The translations under genes and the position numbers were made by a program. Source: JALYUA01 sp038229875 (GTDB taxonomy: Bacteria > Acidobacteriota > Thermoanaerobaculia > UBA5066 > Gp7-AA6). Taken from it: a DNA stretch of 28,423 bases. The notes under the pieces were generated by a model that had not been told where the DNA came from, searched no databases, and saw only the letters and a list, made by a program, of their open reading frames with translations. Where the stretch lies: assembly GCA_038229875.1 (NCBI GenBank), contig JBBROA010000049.1:1-28423 (forward strand). Reading direction: 5' to 3'. Of this stretch, positions 8,601-16,241 are shown piece after piece (within the stretch, counting starts at the first letter, position 1; every line of letters starts with the position of its first letter).

Positions 8601-11012
8601 CTATTTCGGCGCGAGCTCCAACGTCTTCTCGCCGGGGTCCTTCCCCATAGTGAAATAGCGGCCCGCCTTCCAGAGCGGCAGGAAGTTCCGGTAGCCGGAG
8701 GAGAAGGGATTTCCCGACTGTCCGGTCGTATGCACATACTGAGACGCCGGGAGATCGGCCAGGTCGATGATCTCCCGGAAGCTCGGCCCGTCCGTCATCC
8801 GAAAGCTCCCGTCCCGCCGATATGCGCCGACGTTCACTGTCGAGGCGTCCCCGCCCTGTCCGGTCTCGAGGCTGAAGAGCTTCGACAGCACGGGTACTCC
8901 GTCGAAGGCGGCATGCGGGAATCGGGCGCGATGGAGCCGTTCCCACGACCATTTCCGCGGATCGGTCCCGAGGCGCGTGCGAAGCAGCGTCACCGCGCGC
9001 GCGAGCGTGGCGCTCTTGAACTCCGCGCACGTTTCGCGCCGGGGAGTGCGCACGTCGTCACACCAGGAAGATCCCGAGGCGAGCGCCTGGATGAGAAATC
9101 GCGATCGGACGCCCGGGGCGGCGGGCTCCCCGAGCTCGTCCTCCGGCATCGCCGAGAGCGCGGCGTACCACGCGGCATAGATCGCCGCCGGAACGGAGTC
9201 GGGGGAGAAATCTCCTTTCCACCCGCGGAGCCGCGCGAGGGCGGCGCCGCTCGGTTTGTCCGCCGGAACTGTGTCGAGGAGAAGGGGAAGCACCTCGCGC
9301 GCCTGGTAAGAGACGCGATCGATCTGAATCGCGCGCATGTCTTCCCGCGTCAGTCTGGGACTCGCGAGGATCCGATCTTCGATCCGTCGGGCGCGATAGG
9401 GCTCCGGCCAGTCGCGCGCGAGCGGCCATGGGTACGCATCCGAGACGACGCGGTTGTTTGCGGTCACGATGTAGCCGCGCGGCGGATCGAGGACGCGCGG
9501 CAGCCGGTCGAACGGGATGAAGCCGGTCCAGTCGTCATCTCCGTCTCCGGGCGTCGGCAGGAGACCGTCGGCTCGGGGGCGGATCGGGATCGCGCCGGAC
9601 GCCGTGTAACCGATGTGGCCGTCGACGTCCGCGTACACGAAGTTCTGACCGGGAGCGTGCAGAAGGGCGACCCCGGCGAGAAAGCTCTTCCAGTCCTTCG
9701 CCGCGTCGATCGTCAGGAACGCCTCTCCGGTCGTGTCGTCGGGGTCGAGCCCCGTCCAGCGCAGCGCCACCGGCGCGCGCAGCCGCTCCGCTCCGGAGAT
9801 CACGTCGGTGACGATCGGGCCGTGGACGGACGTGCGGACAGGCAGTTGGACGTCGGCTCCCCCCCGGACGCGAAGGACCTCTATCCGCGTCTCGAACGCG
9901 AGTGATTGACCCTTCCAGAGATACCGCGCCGGGTCTTTCGGATCGATGCGCTCGACGTACAGGTCCTGGACGTCCGGTTCGAGGTTCGTGAGACCCCAGG
10001 CGATCCGATCGTTGTGCCCGATCACGATGCCGGGCAGGCCGGGTAGGGTTGCGCCTTCTACGGCGAGGCCCGGAACTTCGAGACGGGCGAGATACCAGAT
10101 CGAGGGAGCGCGCAGGCCGAGATGCGGATCGTTGGCGAGGAGGGGCTTCCCGGACCGGGTGCGCGAGCCGGCGACCACCCAGTTGTTGCTGCCCACAGCT
10201 TCTCCGCCGAAGCCGAGGTTCGCAGACAGAGCGAACGCGTCCTCGAGGGCCTGCCACGCCGCCCGGGATCCGGCGCGCCGCGCGCGCGAACGCGGACGGG
10301 CCGGAGAGGCGGCGGCGGGCGCGGCGGACGGCTGCCATTCCTCGTCGCGCAGGATCGTGGGAACGGCGGGCGCCGGAGCCAGAAGCTGATCGGCGCGATC
10401 CGGGCCGACGCGCGCGATCAGCCGCGCGCGCCTCAGTTCCGCCGTGGCATTCCCGGCGAGGTCCCAGGCCATGAGCTTCGACCAGACGAGGCAGTCCGCA
10501 TCGTCGAAAGGCGCGACGGAAATCCGGAGCAGCGTCGTCTCGATCGGCCGCGCCATGCTCGAAGCGAGGTACGCGTTCACCCCCGACCGGTAGGTGGAAA
10601 GCTGCCGGCGGGCGACCGGAGAGAGAGCGCGGAGCGCGGCCTCCGCGGCTCTCCGGAAGCCGATCGTTCGGAGGAAGCGATCGGTCGGAAGAAGTTTCGC
10701 TCCGAGCGCCTCGGCGAGCCGGCCGGAACCGACCCGCCGCTGCAGCTCCATCTGCCAGAGCCGGTCCCTCGCATGGGCCCATCCCAGGCCGAAGAGCGCG
10801 TCTTCGAAGGAGTCCGCCCGGACCGTGGGGACGCCTCGCGGATCGGTCGCGATGCGAATCGGCGCCGATAGCCCGGCCACGCGGAACCGGCCGCTTCGGG
10901 CGGGAAAGGTCGACAGAACGAGAGCGGTCAGACCCGCGACCGCCAGGAGCCCGAGTAGGGCGGCGGCGGCGAGGACCTTGCGTGCGGGCCCGCCCGTTCC
11001 GGTTCGGCGCAC
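8601..11012 (-). CDS. Penicillin-acylase family Ntn-hydrolase (S45)
   Basis: This 803-residue enzyme is of normal family length. The family hydrolyses amide bonds in beta-lactams, acyl-homoserine lactones or related acyl amides; the substrate here cannot be told. An N-terminal hydrophobic helix at about 14-34 (VLAAAALLGLLAVAGLTALV) is a membrane anchor or uncleaved signal. The alpha-chain motif DALFGLGWAHARDRLWQMEL follows at about 71-90. The autocatalytic cleavage site is GSNNWVV, giving catalytic Ser275 as the new beta-chain N-terminus; NDPHLGLRAPSIWY comes next. The spacer before it (about 228-252) is unusually rich in Ala, Pro and Arg. The GTG at 11012 is chosen because it starts 2 bases after the M61 stop; GGAG is adjacent but very close. 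Longer in-frame starts would run through the M61 gene. It is probably cotranscribed with the peptidase. Confidence 0.93.
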   Translation of the reverse strand: MRRTGTGGPARKVLAAAALLGLLAVAGLTALVLSTFPARSGRFRVAGLSAPIRIATDPRGVPTVRADSFEDALFGLGWAHARDRLWQMELQRRVGSGRLAEALGAKLLPTDRFLRTIGFRRAAEAALRALSPVARRQLSTYRSGVNAYLASSMARPIETTLLRISVAPFDDADCLVWSKLMAWDLAGNATAELRRARLIARVGPDRADQLLAPAPAVPTILRDEEWQPSAAPAAASPARPRSRARRAGSRAAWQALEDAFALSANLGFGGEAVGSNNWVVAGSRTRSGKPLLANDPHLGLRAPSIWYLARLEVPGLAVEGATLPGLPGIVIGHNDRIAWGLTNLEPDVQDLYVERIDPKDPARYLWKGQSLAFETRIEVLRVRGGADVQLPVRTSVHGPIVTDVISGAERLRAPVALRWTGLDPDDTTGEAFLTIDAAKDWKSFLAGVALLHAPGQNFVYADVDGHIGYTASGAIPIRPRADGLLPTPGDGDDDWTGFIPFDRLPRVLDPPRGYIVTANNRVVSDAYPWPLARDWPEPYRARRIEDRILASPRLTREDMRAIQIDRVSYQAREVLPLLLDTVPADKPSGAALARLRGWKGDFSPDSVPAAIYAAWYAALSAMPEDELGEPAAPGVRSRFLIQALASGSSWCDDVRTPRRETCAEFKSATLARAVTLLRTRLGTDPRKWSWERLHRARFPHAAFDGVPVLSKLFSLETGQGGDASTVNVGAYRRDGSFRMTDGPSFREIIDLADLPASQYVHTTGQSGNPFSSGYRNFLPLWKAGRYFTMGKDPGEKTLELAPK

Positions 11013-11014
11013 TC

Positions 11015-12919
11015 CTATTTCGGGGGAGCCGAAGAGGCGAGCGGTTTGATGATCGAGGTCAGCACGTCGGGCTGGCTCGCGTCGCGCTCGAGCCGCGGGT
11101 AGCGTTCGCCGCCCGAGTATTCCAGGCGGAACGTGCGATAGAAGTCGCCGTTCTCCACGAGCAATTCGACGGGTTGCGAGCGCGATCCACGGATCGCTTC
11201 GCGCAGCGTCTCGCGGCTCCACCGGCGGCCGTTGACCGCGATAAGCCGCATCCCGGGCCCGATCCCGGCCCGAGCGGCGGGCGAGTCGGGCACCACATCG
11301 GGAATCTCTCCGTCCTCCGCGACGGCGAACCCGATGGAGTGCCGGACATCGGTCACCTTTGCGGACTCTTCGCGGGCTCGCTGCATTTCCGACGGGGTGT
11401 CGGCCCACGCGATCCTCCAACCGCTCGCCAGGATCCCGTTCACGGGCGCCTCGGGCGACGTGGACTGGAGGCGGTCGTTCCAGAAACGCTTCCAGTCGTG
11501 AGGAGCGATCTGGTTCAACGCGGCGAAGACGTCGTCGGCGGTGTACGGGACGACTGAGGGCGTGCCGCTCTTACTTCCGTAGAAGAGACGGCAGAAATCG
11601 TCCAGGCTCTTCTTGCCGCGCGTCTCCCGCCGGATCAGCGTATCCGCCTCGAGCCAGAGAAGATTGCTCTCCGGGTAGAAGTCCACCCCGCGGCGCCAGG
11701 ACGCCCAGTCCGGCCGCGCGCCGTACAGGATCTGGGCCGCGATGGCGGTGTCCGCGAGCGGCCGCCATGCCCGTCCCTTGGTCGCTCCCATGTCGGCGGC
11801 GGTGATCGCCAGGCTCTGGCGGTACTGCTCGTTCGTGAGGTTGCCCGTGCGCGCGGAGAGGACCTCCCCCAGGTACTGCGTGAGCCCTTCGTACACCCAG
11901 AGGAGCTCGCCGCGCATCGGCTCGTCGAAGTGTCCCGGCATGAGGCCCGCCGGGCGCCGGTACTTCCCGTTCCAGGAGTGGACCATCTCGTGCGGCAGGA
12001 GGTCTGCGAGGTTCGCCTTTCGCTTGTCCTCGTCGATGAGCGATCGCTCGGCGACGCGGTCATCGCTCGACTCGTGGTGCTCGAGGCCGAAGTGCGTGAC
12101 CGCATCCGACAGCGTCAGCAGGAAGTCGTAATGGCGATAGTGCCGGGCGCCGAACAGGGCTCCCGTCTCGGCGACGAGGTTCTTGAGAGAGCGGAGAATG
12201 TCCGCGTTCATCTCGAGAGCGGCGGCGCTGTCGGCGGCCATGTCGATCCGATGAACGGGGGTGATGTCGGACAGCGTGACCGTGCGGAAGAAACGTCCGG
12301 CGAGGACGGGAGAGTCGACGAGCGTGGTCAGGGACACCGGCGAGAATCGAACCGTATCGCCGACCGCGGTGCCTCCGTTTTCTTCGGCAAGCGCGGCTCC
12401 GTGCGACCACCCGGCCGGGAGCTTCAGCGTGGCGGCATAGAGGAGCGCGTCCGCGTCGGCGCCCTTAGGGTAGACGAGGAACTGGTTCCAGTTCACTATG
12501 GCCAGCGTCGAGGTGGCTGAGGCCCCCGAAGAGAACTGGCCTGCCGAGGCCGGCGAAAGAAGGTCGAGCGAGACCTCGATTTCCGACGCGCCCCCCGGGA
12601 CCTCGCAGACGAACGCGTACATCTCGACCGGGTCGCGCGTCCATGCAATTGCCCGGCCCCCGGCTGTGATCCGGAGACCGGCGACATCCGCGATCGGACC
12701 CGTGGGGCCGTGCTCCCCCGGGAGCCACTTCGGATAGAGGAGCGTCAGCGGACCGGGAGTCGCAGGAATCCAGAGCCGGGCGTGAAACAGCTTACGGGGA
12801 GCCTCGCTGGCGTCCACCTCCAGGCGGATGGGGCCGGCGGCCCGAAGCGCCCCGGCAGCGGAGAAGGCCAGGAAGGCGGCAGCGGCAGATCGAAGCGAGC
12901 ATCGAAGCGAGATCGCCAT
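11015..12919 (-). CDS. Exported M61 glycyl-aminopeptidase-like metalloprotease with PDZ domain
   Basis: This 634-residue protein has a signal peptide (residues 1 to about 28, hydrophobic AAAAFLAFSAAGAL), so it acts in the periplasm or outside the cell. An M61 N-terminal beta domain spans about 30-210. The zinc site is HEMVHSWNGK, with His310, Glu311 and His314, and the third ligand is Glu344 in YEGLTQY; both motifs are diagnostic for M61. A PDZ domain lies at about 530-590, around AVAEDGEIPDVVPDSPAARA and GMRLIAVNGRRW. ATG at 12919 has an excellent AGGAGG (12932-12927) 7 bases upstream. It is the first gene of a two-gene unit with the penicillin-acylase homologue, 2 bases downstream. The likely role is release of N-terminal residues from exogenous peptides. 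Confidence 0.94.
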   Translation of the reverse strand: MAISLRCSLRSAAAAFLAFSAAGALRAAGPIRLEVDASEAPRKLFHARLWIPATPGPLTLLYPKWLPGEHGPTGPIADVAGLRITAGGRAIAWTRDPVEMYAFVCEVPGGASEIEVSLDLLSPASAGQFSSGASATSTLAIVNWNQFLVYPKGADADALLYAATLKLPAGWSHGAALAEENGGTAVGDTVRFSPVSLTTLVDSPVLAGRFFRTVTLSDITPVHRIDMAADSAAALEMNADILRSLKNLVAETGALFGARHYRHYDFLLTLSDAVTHFGLEHHESSDDRVAERSLIDEDKRKANLADLLPHEMVHSWNGKYRRPAGLMPGHFDEPMRGELLWVYEGLTQYLGEVLSARTGNLTNEQYRQSLAITAADMGATKGRAWRPLADTAIAAQILYGARPDWASWRRGVDFYPESNLLWLEADTLIRRETRGKKSLDDFCRLFYGSKSGTPSVVPYTADDVFAALNQIAPHDWKRFWNDRLQSTSPEAPVNGILASGWRIAWADTPSEMQRAREESAKVTDVRHSIGFAVAEDGEIPDVVPDSPAARAGIGPGMRLIAVNGRRWSRETLREAIRGSRSQPVELLVENGDFYRTFRLEYSGGERYPRLERDASQPDVLTSIIKPLASSAPPK

Positions 12920-12950
12920 CCGCGGTCCTCCTGAGAGTCGGTGGGACGAA

Positions 12951-12981
12951 GATATACCGTCGCTCCCGCACGGCGGCGCAA
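12951..12981 (-). promoter_or_regulatory. Possible sigma-70-type promoter for the M61/acylase pair
   Basis: Reading the minus strand, TTGCGC (12981-12976) and TATATC (12956-12951) could be -35 and -10 boxes with a 19-base spacer. They lie about 32 bases upstream of the M61 ATG, at a sensible distance from its AGGAGG. The spacer is at the long end and the -35 is imperfect. The gap between the genes needs a promoter, which favours it modestly. Confidence 0.35.
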
Positions 12982-12990
12982 GCGCGCCAC

Positions 12991-13024
12991 CTCCCTCTCC
13001 CCGCGCCCGGGGAAAGGGGAGGGG
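12991..13024. repeat. G/C-rich inverted repeat in the intergenic gap
   Basis: CTCCCTCTCCCC (12991-13002) can pair with GGGGAAAGGGGAG (13009-13021) across a short GCGCCC loop with one bulge or mismatch. It lies between the M61 promoter region and the end of the small minus-strand gene. Similar C-rich/G-rich hairpins are common as dispersed intergenic repeats. It could also end transcription of the small minus-strand gene at 13086-13445, though there is no T-run. Confidence 0.45.
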
Positions 13025-13085
13025 TCAAGGGCCGCAGGTCGTTGAAGAGACTTGCCGGGGAGGATCAGGTCGGAAGACGCGTTGC

Positions 13086-13445
13086 CTACGCCTCCTTTTC
13101 GTTTCCCGCCTGCAGCTCCTCCTTCAGGTCCATCAATTCCGCGCCGAGCTCTTTCAGGCGTTCATCTCCGAAGAGCTTCTGCGCGCGGAGATCTGATCCA
13201 CGATCTCCTTGCGTTCGTTCGATCGCTCAGCCGCCGCCTCGAACTTCTTGCGATCGCATCCGGACGTGGCCTGCTCCCGCTCTTCTTCCCTTCCGGCGGC
13301 GACGGTGACCATTCGCGACAGGAATCTCTCGCTTTTCTCGCTCCCTGCGCGCGGCTGGCGGTCTTCGGTTTCGCGGGCCAACGTTTTCGACTTCGCTCCC
13401 GACGACGAGCTCCGCCGCGAACCTCCGCAGGTCTACCTGTTCCAT
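13086..13445 (-). pseudogene. Small charged helical protein gene, apparently frameshifted
   Basis: I do not recognise this gene. ATG at 13445 follows a strong AGGAGG (13456-13451) with a 5-base spacer and opens MEQVDLRRFAAELVVGSEVEN. After about 22 codons, protein-like sequence moves to another frame (to about 13185), with helical stretches such as ERFLSRMVTVAAGREEEREQ and KKFEAAAERSNERKEIVDQI. It then returns to the first frame as KLFGDERLKELGAELMDLKE and ends at TAG (13088-13086). All three pieces keep G or C in most third codon positions, while the alternative frames give Arg-rich shadow peptides. Together they would make a roughly 120-residue, highly charged, coiled-coil-like protein. Two compensating frameshifts imply a decaying gene or sequence errors. 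Alternatively, only a 75-residue TTG-start frame (13381-13154) is real. Confidence 0.45.
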
Positions 13446-13530
13446 CGTCTCCTCCTGTTTCCCGTCTCCCGGGCCGCAAGAAACATTCCGGCGCGCCGCC
13501 TCGCGTTGTACTCTCGCGCCGGGGGACAGC

Positions 13531-14175
13531 CTGAAGAACGTTCTCTACCTCCACGGTTTCGCGTCGTCGCCCGCGGGGCGGAAGATCGAGCTGCTGCGGG
13601 GTCTTCTCGAGCCGCGCGGCTTGAGAGTCATCGCGCCGGACCTGAACATTCCCTCGTTCCAGAAGCTCGAGTTCAAGGCGATGGCGCGCGTTGCGTTCTG
13701 GGAAGCCAAGAAGCACATGCCGGCCGTGGTGGTCGGAAGCTCGCTCGGAGCCGTCGTGGCCCTGGAGCTCGCCCGTACCGCGCCGATTCCGGCCGCCGTC
13801 TTGATTGCGCCCGCGCTCGGGTTCGGCCAGCGCTGGACGGAGAAGCTTCCCGAGGGCGAACTCGTCCCGATGTTCCACTTCGGCGAGTCGCGTGTGGTCC
13901 CGATTCACCGCCGGTTCTTCGAGCAGATCGAGAGGGTAGACGTCGAGACGGATCCCCCCCGCATCCCGACCGTCGTCGTGATGGGAACCGCCGACGAGAG
14001 CGTGCCCTACGCCGGCGTGGCCGCGGTCTGGAAGCGATGGGAATCCTCGGGCCATCTCCCGGCCGGGTCACGACTGGTCGCAATCGCCGGCGGAGACCAC
14101 GGCCTGGTGGCGCACGTCGGGAGAATCGCCGAGGAGATCGCGAGCGCAGCCGGGGTGCCGGCCACGGCGCGGTAG
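13531..14175 (+). CDS. Alpha/beta hydrolase, YqiA/UPF0227-like, probable CTG start
   Basis: The fold is clear over about 214 residues. The first strand is NVLYLHGFASSPAG, the nucleophile elbow GSSLGAVVALELA carries the catalytic Ser, GTADES supplies the Asp and GGDHGL the His. YqiA-type enzymes are small esterases of uncertain physiological substrate. The start is unusual: between an in-frame TGA at about 13306 and the conserved first strand there is no ATG, GTG or TTG. CTG at 13531 sits 4 bases after GGGGGA (13521-13526) and is the best candidate. The first canonical codon, TTG at 13621, would remove the first strand and the oxyanion loop. The gene is divergent from the small minus-strand gene. 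Confidence 0.82.
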   Translation: MKNVLYLHGFASSPAGRKIELLRGLLEPRGLRVIAPDLNIPSFQKLEFKAMARVAFWEAKKHMPAVVVGSSLGAVVALELARTAPIPAAVLIAPALGFGQRWTEKLPEGELVPMFHFGESRVVPIHRRFFEQIERVDVETDPPRIPTVVVMGTADESVPYAGVAAVWKRWESSGHLPAGSRLVAIAGGDHGLVAHVGRIAEEIASAAGVPATAR

Positions 14176-14280
14176 GCGAAGGGCGAGACTCCCTCCCGGT
14201 GGTCGCTCGGCTCCCGTCCTGATCCCTAACCCTGGCCCCTCACGCCCCATCACCGACTCCCATAAGATCCGTCGCTCACC

Positions 14281-15036
14281 ATGGCGCTCGGCGGCCTCGG
14301 ACTCTTCTTTCTGGAAGGAGCGGCGGGAACCGCGCTCCTTCTGCTCTGCTTTCCGGTCAAGACCCTCGGAAAGGGGTTCTTCTCGCTCCATGCGGCGATC
14401 GCCTTCGCTTTCGTGGGTCTCGCGGCCCTTGTGCGGCCGGCCGGCCTGCCCGTCGCCGTCACGGCGGTCTCCGCCGCCTGTCTCGCCGCGTACGCGCTCG
14501 CGGCGCACGCCGGCAGGGCCGCGCTCGGTCTGCCGCTTCTGGCCATCGGAGGCGGATCGGCGGCCTGGGCGCTCGGGCGCGTGGCCTCCGTCGCGCCACG
14601 CGGCGCGGGAGACGCGTGGGTCCTTGCCGGGGCGGCGCTCGGCGGCCTGTTCTTCGGGGCGGTCCTGCTCGTGATGAATCTGGGACACTGGTATCTCGTC
14701 TCCCGGTCGCTTCCATTCCGGCTGCTGGCACGAGGGGCTCTCCTCTTCGCGATCCTCGCCGGCGCTCGGACGCTCCTCCTCGGTGCGGCGATTCTTCTCG
14801 ACCGCGGAGAAGGCCTGTCCGCGCTGCTGTCACTCGAGCGGGACGCCCTCTTCTTTCTCTTTCGGGTGATGTGGGGGATCGTCGGGCCGCTCGCGCTCTC
14901 GTGGTTCATCTGGAAAACGGCCGACATGAAGTCGAACCAGGCCGCGACCGGCCTTCTCTACGTCGCGCTCGTCTTCGTGCTGATCGGGGAACTTCTGTCC
15001 TCCTACCTGACGGTTGCGACCGGGTTCCCCGCGTGA
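14281..15036 (+). CDS. Polytopic membrane protein of unknown function
   Basis: I do not recognise a named family. The 251-residue protein is almost wholly hydrophobic, with about eight membrane segments: near 5-25, 36-55, 58-77, 80-98, 115-135, 145-168, 195-215 and 223-245. Possible functional residues are His in FSLHAAIA and in MNLGHWYLV, and a polar stretch WFIWKTADMKSNQAATG before the last helix. The last helix contains GELLSSYL. A membrane-embedded redox or cofactor role can be imagined from the His residues, but nothing proves it. ATG at 14281 has no clear ribosome-binding site. The CxxC-rich protein begins 12 bases after its stop on the same strand, so the two are probably cotranscribed. 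Confidence 0.75.
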   Translation: MALGGLGLFFLEGAAGTALLLLCFPVKTLGKGFFSLHAAIAFAFVGLAALVRPAGLPVAVTAVSAACLAAYALAAHAGRAALGLPLLAIGGGSAAWALGRVASVAPRGAGDAWVLAGAALGGLFFGAVLLVMNLGHWYLVSRSLPFRLLARGALLFAILAGARTLLLGAAILLDRGEGLSALLSLERDALFFLFRVMWGIVGPLALSWFIWKTADMKSNQAATGLLYVALVFVLIGELLSSYLTVATGFPA

Positions 15037-15048
15037 CGCCGGAATGAG

Positions 15049-15558
15049 ATGCCATTGACATTGACCACCTCGACCGATTCGCCCGGAGGCGCTCCTCGAA
15101 TGCGCGTCCGACGCTACTGCGGCGACTGTCTCACCCACCGGGAGTTCACCGGAACGGAAGCGGGGGAGTTCGCCTGCGGGAAATGCCAGAAGCCCTACGC
15201 CGTGGACTTCGACGGAGTCGCGGGAGCGGAGGGCGTCGAAAGGTGCGCCTTCTGCGGCAAGCGGGCGTTTTTCCTCCAGAAGGATTTCGACCAGCGGCTC
15301 GGCTGCCTCTTCATGGGGATCTCGCTGGCCGTTGCTCTGGCCGTCGGAGCGCGTTTCGGCTGGATCTGGTTCACCCCCGTTCTGCTCGCGACGGTGGTCG
15401 TCGATTGGATCGTGGCGGCGCGCATCCGTCCGGTTACGATCTGCTACCGATGCGACGCCGAGTACCGCGACATCCCGCCGAATCCGCGCCACCGCGGGTA
15501 CGATCCCCACGTCGCGGAGCGGGACGCCGAGACGAAGACGCTGCGCCGGATGCGCTGA
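15049..15558 (+). CDS. CxxC-rich zinc-ribbon-like protein with a membrane segment
   Basis: This unrecognised protein is 169 residues from ATG 15049, or 152 from ATG 15100. The second start has GGAGG at 15085-15089, a 10-base spacer, and begins directly at MRVRRYCGDC, so it may be the true one. Four CxxC pairs are visible: CGDC, CGKC, CAFC and CYRC. The first three lie before a hydrophobic stretch (CLFMGISLAVALAVGARFGW and on through VLLATVVVDWIV) that could be one hairpin or two membrane helices; the fourth follows it. Paired cysteines of this spacing usually bind zinc. The likely topology places metal-binding ends on the same side of the membrane. The neighbours are a membrane protein upstream and a cyclase downstream. 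Confidence 0.72.
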   Translation: MPLTLTTSTDSPGGAPRMRVRRYCGDCLTHREFTGTEAGEFACGKCQKPYAVDFDGVAGAEGVERCAFCGKRAFFLQKDFDQRLGCLFMGISLAVALAVGARFGWIWFTPVLLATVVVDWIVAARIRPVTICYRCDAEYRDIPPNPRHRGYDPHVAERDAETKTLRRMR

Positions 15559-16145
15559 CGATCTTCGACATCTCGCGCCCTTTGAACGAGCGCACGCCGG
15601 CGTGGCCGGGCGACGTCCCCTTCTCCTGGCGGACGACCGCGAGTCTCGCCGAGGGCTCTCACTACGAATCCAGCTCGTTCACGATGAGCTCGCATCTCGG
15701 GACGCATGCGGACGCTCCGTCTCACGTGATCGAGGGCGGAGCGGGGGCAGGAAGCCTGCGACTCGAGCGCTTTCTCGGCCCGGCCCGGGTGGTGGATTTG
15801 CCGGGCCGCGGGGAGATCGGCGCCGACGCTCTGCCCGCCCGCGCTCTGGGCGCCGGGCGGATTCTCTTCCGGACTGGCGGGCTCTCGTTTCTCTCACCGC
15901 TCGCCGCGGTGCGGCTGGCCGAACGCGGCGCGAGGCTCGTCGGCACGGACGCCGCGTCGGTCGATCCCGACGACGCGGAGGATCTGCCGGTGCACCGGGC
16001 CCTTCTCGAGCGGGGCGTGTTGCTTCTGGAGAACCTCGACCTCTCGTCGGTCGAGCCCGGCGACTACACACTGATCGCGTTGCCTCTGAGATTGACGGAT
16101 CTCGACGCGGCGCCCGTGCGGGCCGTGCTGGTCAAGAAAAGTTGA
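15555..16145 (+). CDS. Cyclase family protein (KynB-like metal-dependent hydrolase), probable CTG start
   Basis: The protein is about 196 residues, near the usual length for kynurenine-formamidase-like cyclases (PF04199). The family signature HLGTHADAPSHVIEGG supplies the His/Asp metal ligands. DISRPLNERTPAWPGD at the N-terminus and GTDAASVDPDDAEDLPVHRA later are also typical. The fold is used by arylformamidases (tryptophan catabolism) and other cyclases; no other kyn gene is present, so the substrate is open. The start is probably CTG at 15555, which overlaps the preceding TGA in a CTGA arrangement. The nearest upstream canonical codon, ATG 15450, would add 35 Arg-rich residues that look like a shadow of the CxxC gene. 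TTG 15582 would remove the conserved DIS strand. Confidence 0.85.
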   Translation: MTIFDISRPLNERTPAWPGDVPFSWRTTASLAEGSHYESSSFTMSSHLGTHADAPSHVIEGGAGAGSLRLERFLGPARVVDLPGRGEIGADALPARALGAGRILFRTGGLSFLSPLAAVRLAERGARLVGTDAASVDPDDAEDLPVHRALLERGVLLLENLDLSSVEPGDYTLIALPLRLTDLDAAPVRAVLVKKS

Positions 16146-16171
16146 GAATTGAGAGTCGAGAGCGACACTTT

Positions 16172-16196
16172 CAAAAAAGCCGGGCGGAACTCCCGA
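16172..16196 (-). terminator. Possible rho-independent terminator after the M14 gene
   Basis: Read on the minus strand, CGGG-AGTTCCG-CCCG is followed by GC and then six T (16178-16173). The stem is only 4-5 bp but is all G/C, and the T-run is a rarity in this G+C-rich window. It lies about 46 bases after the M14 stop, in the convergent gap with the cyclase. Confidence 0.45.
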
Positions 16197-16241
16197 ATGG
16201 ACGCTCAACGCTGAAGTCGAGTCTGAAAGTCCTCCTCTCCC

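Noticed and set aside
13209..14222. 337-residue plus-strand open frame overlapping the YqiA-like hydrolase
   Set aside because: The hydrolase frame has the catalytic triad motifs; this one is a shadow.
14262..14269. CATAAGAT as a -10 box before the unknown membrane protein
   Set aside because: There is no -35 partner and it lies very close to the ATG; the match is too weak to list.
16167..16230. ACTTTCA/TGAAAGT inverted repeat in the cyclase/M14 gap
   Set aside because: The 7-bp arms are 50 bases apart and are unlikely to form a functional hairpin; chance is a sufficient explanation.
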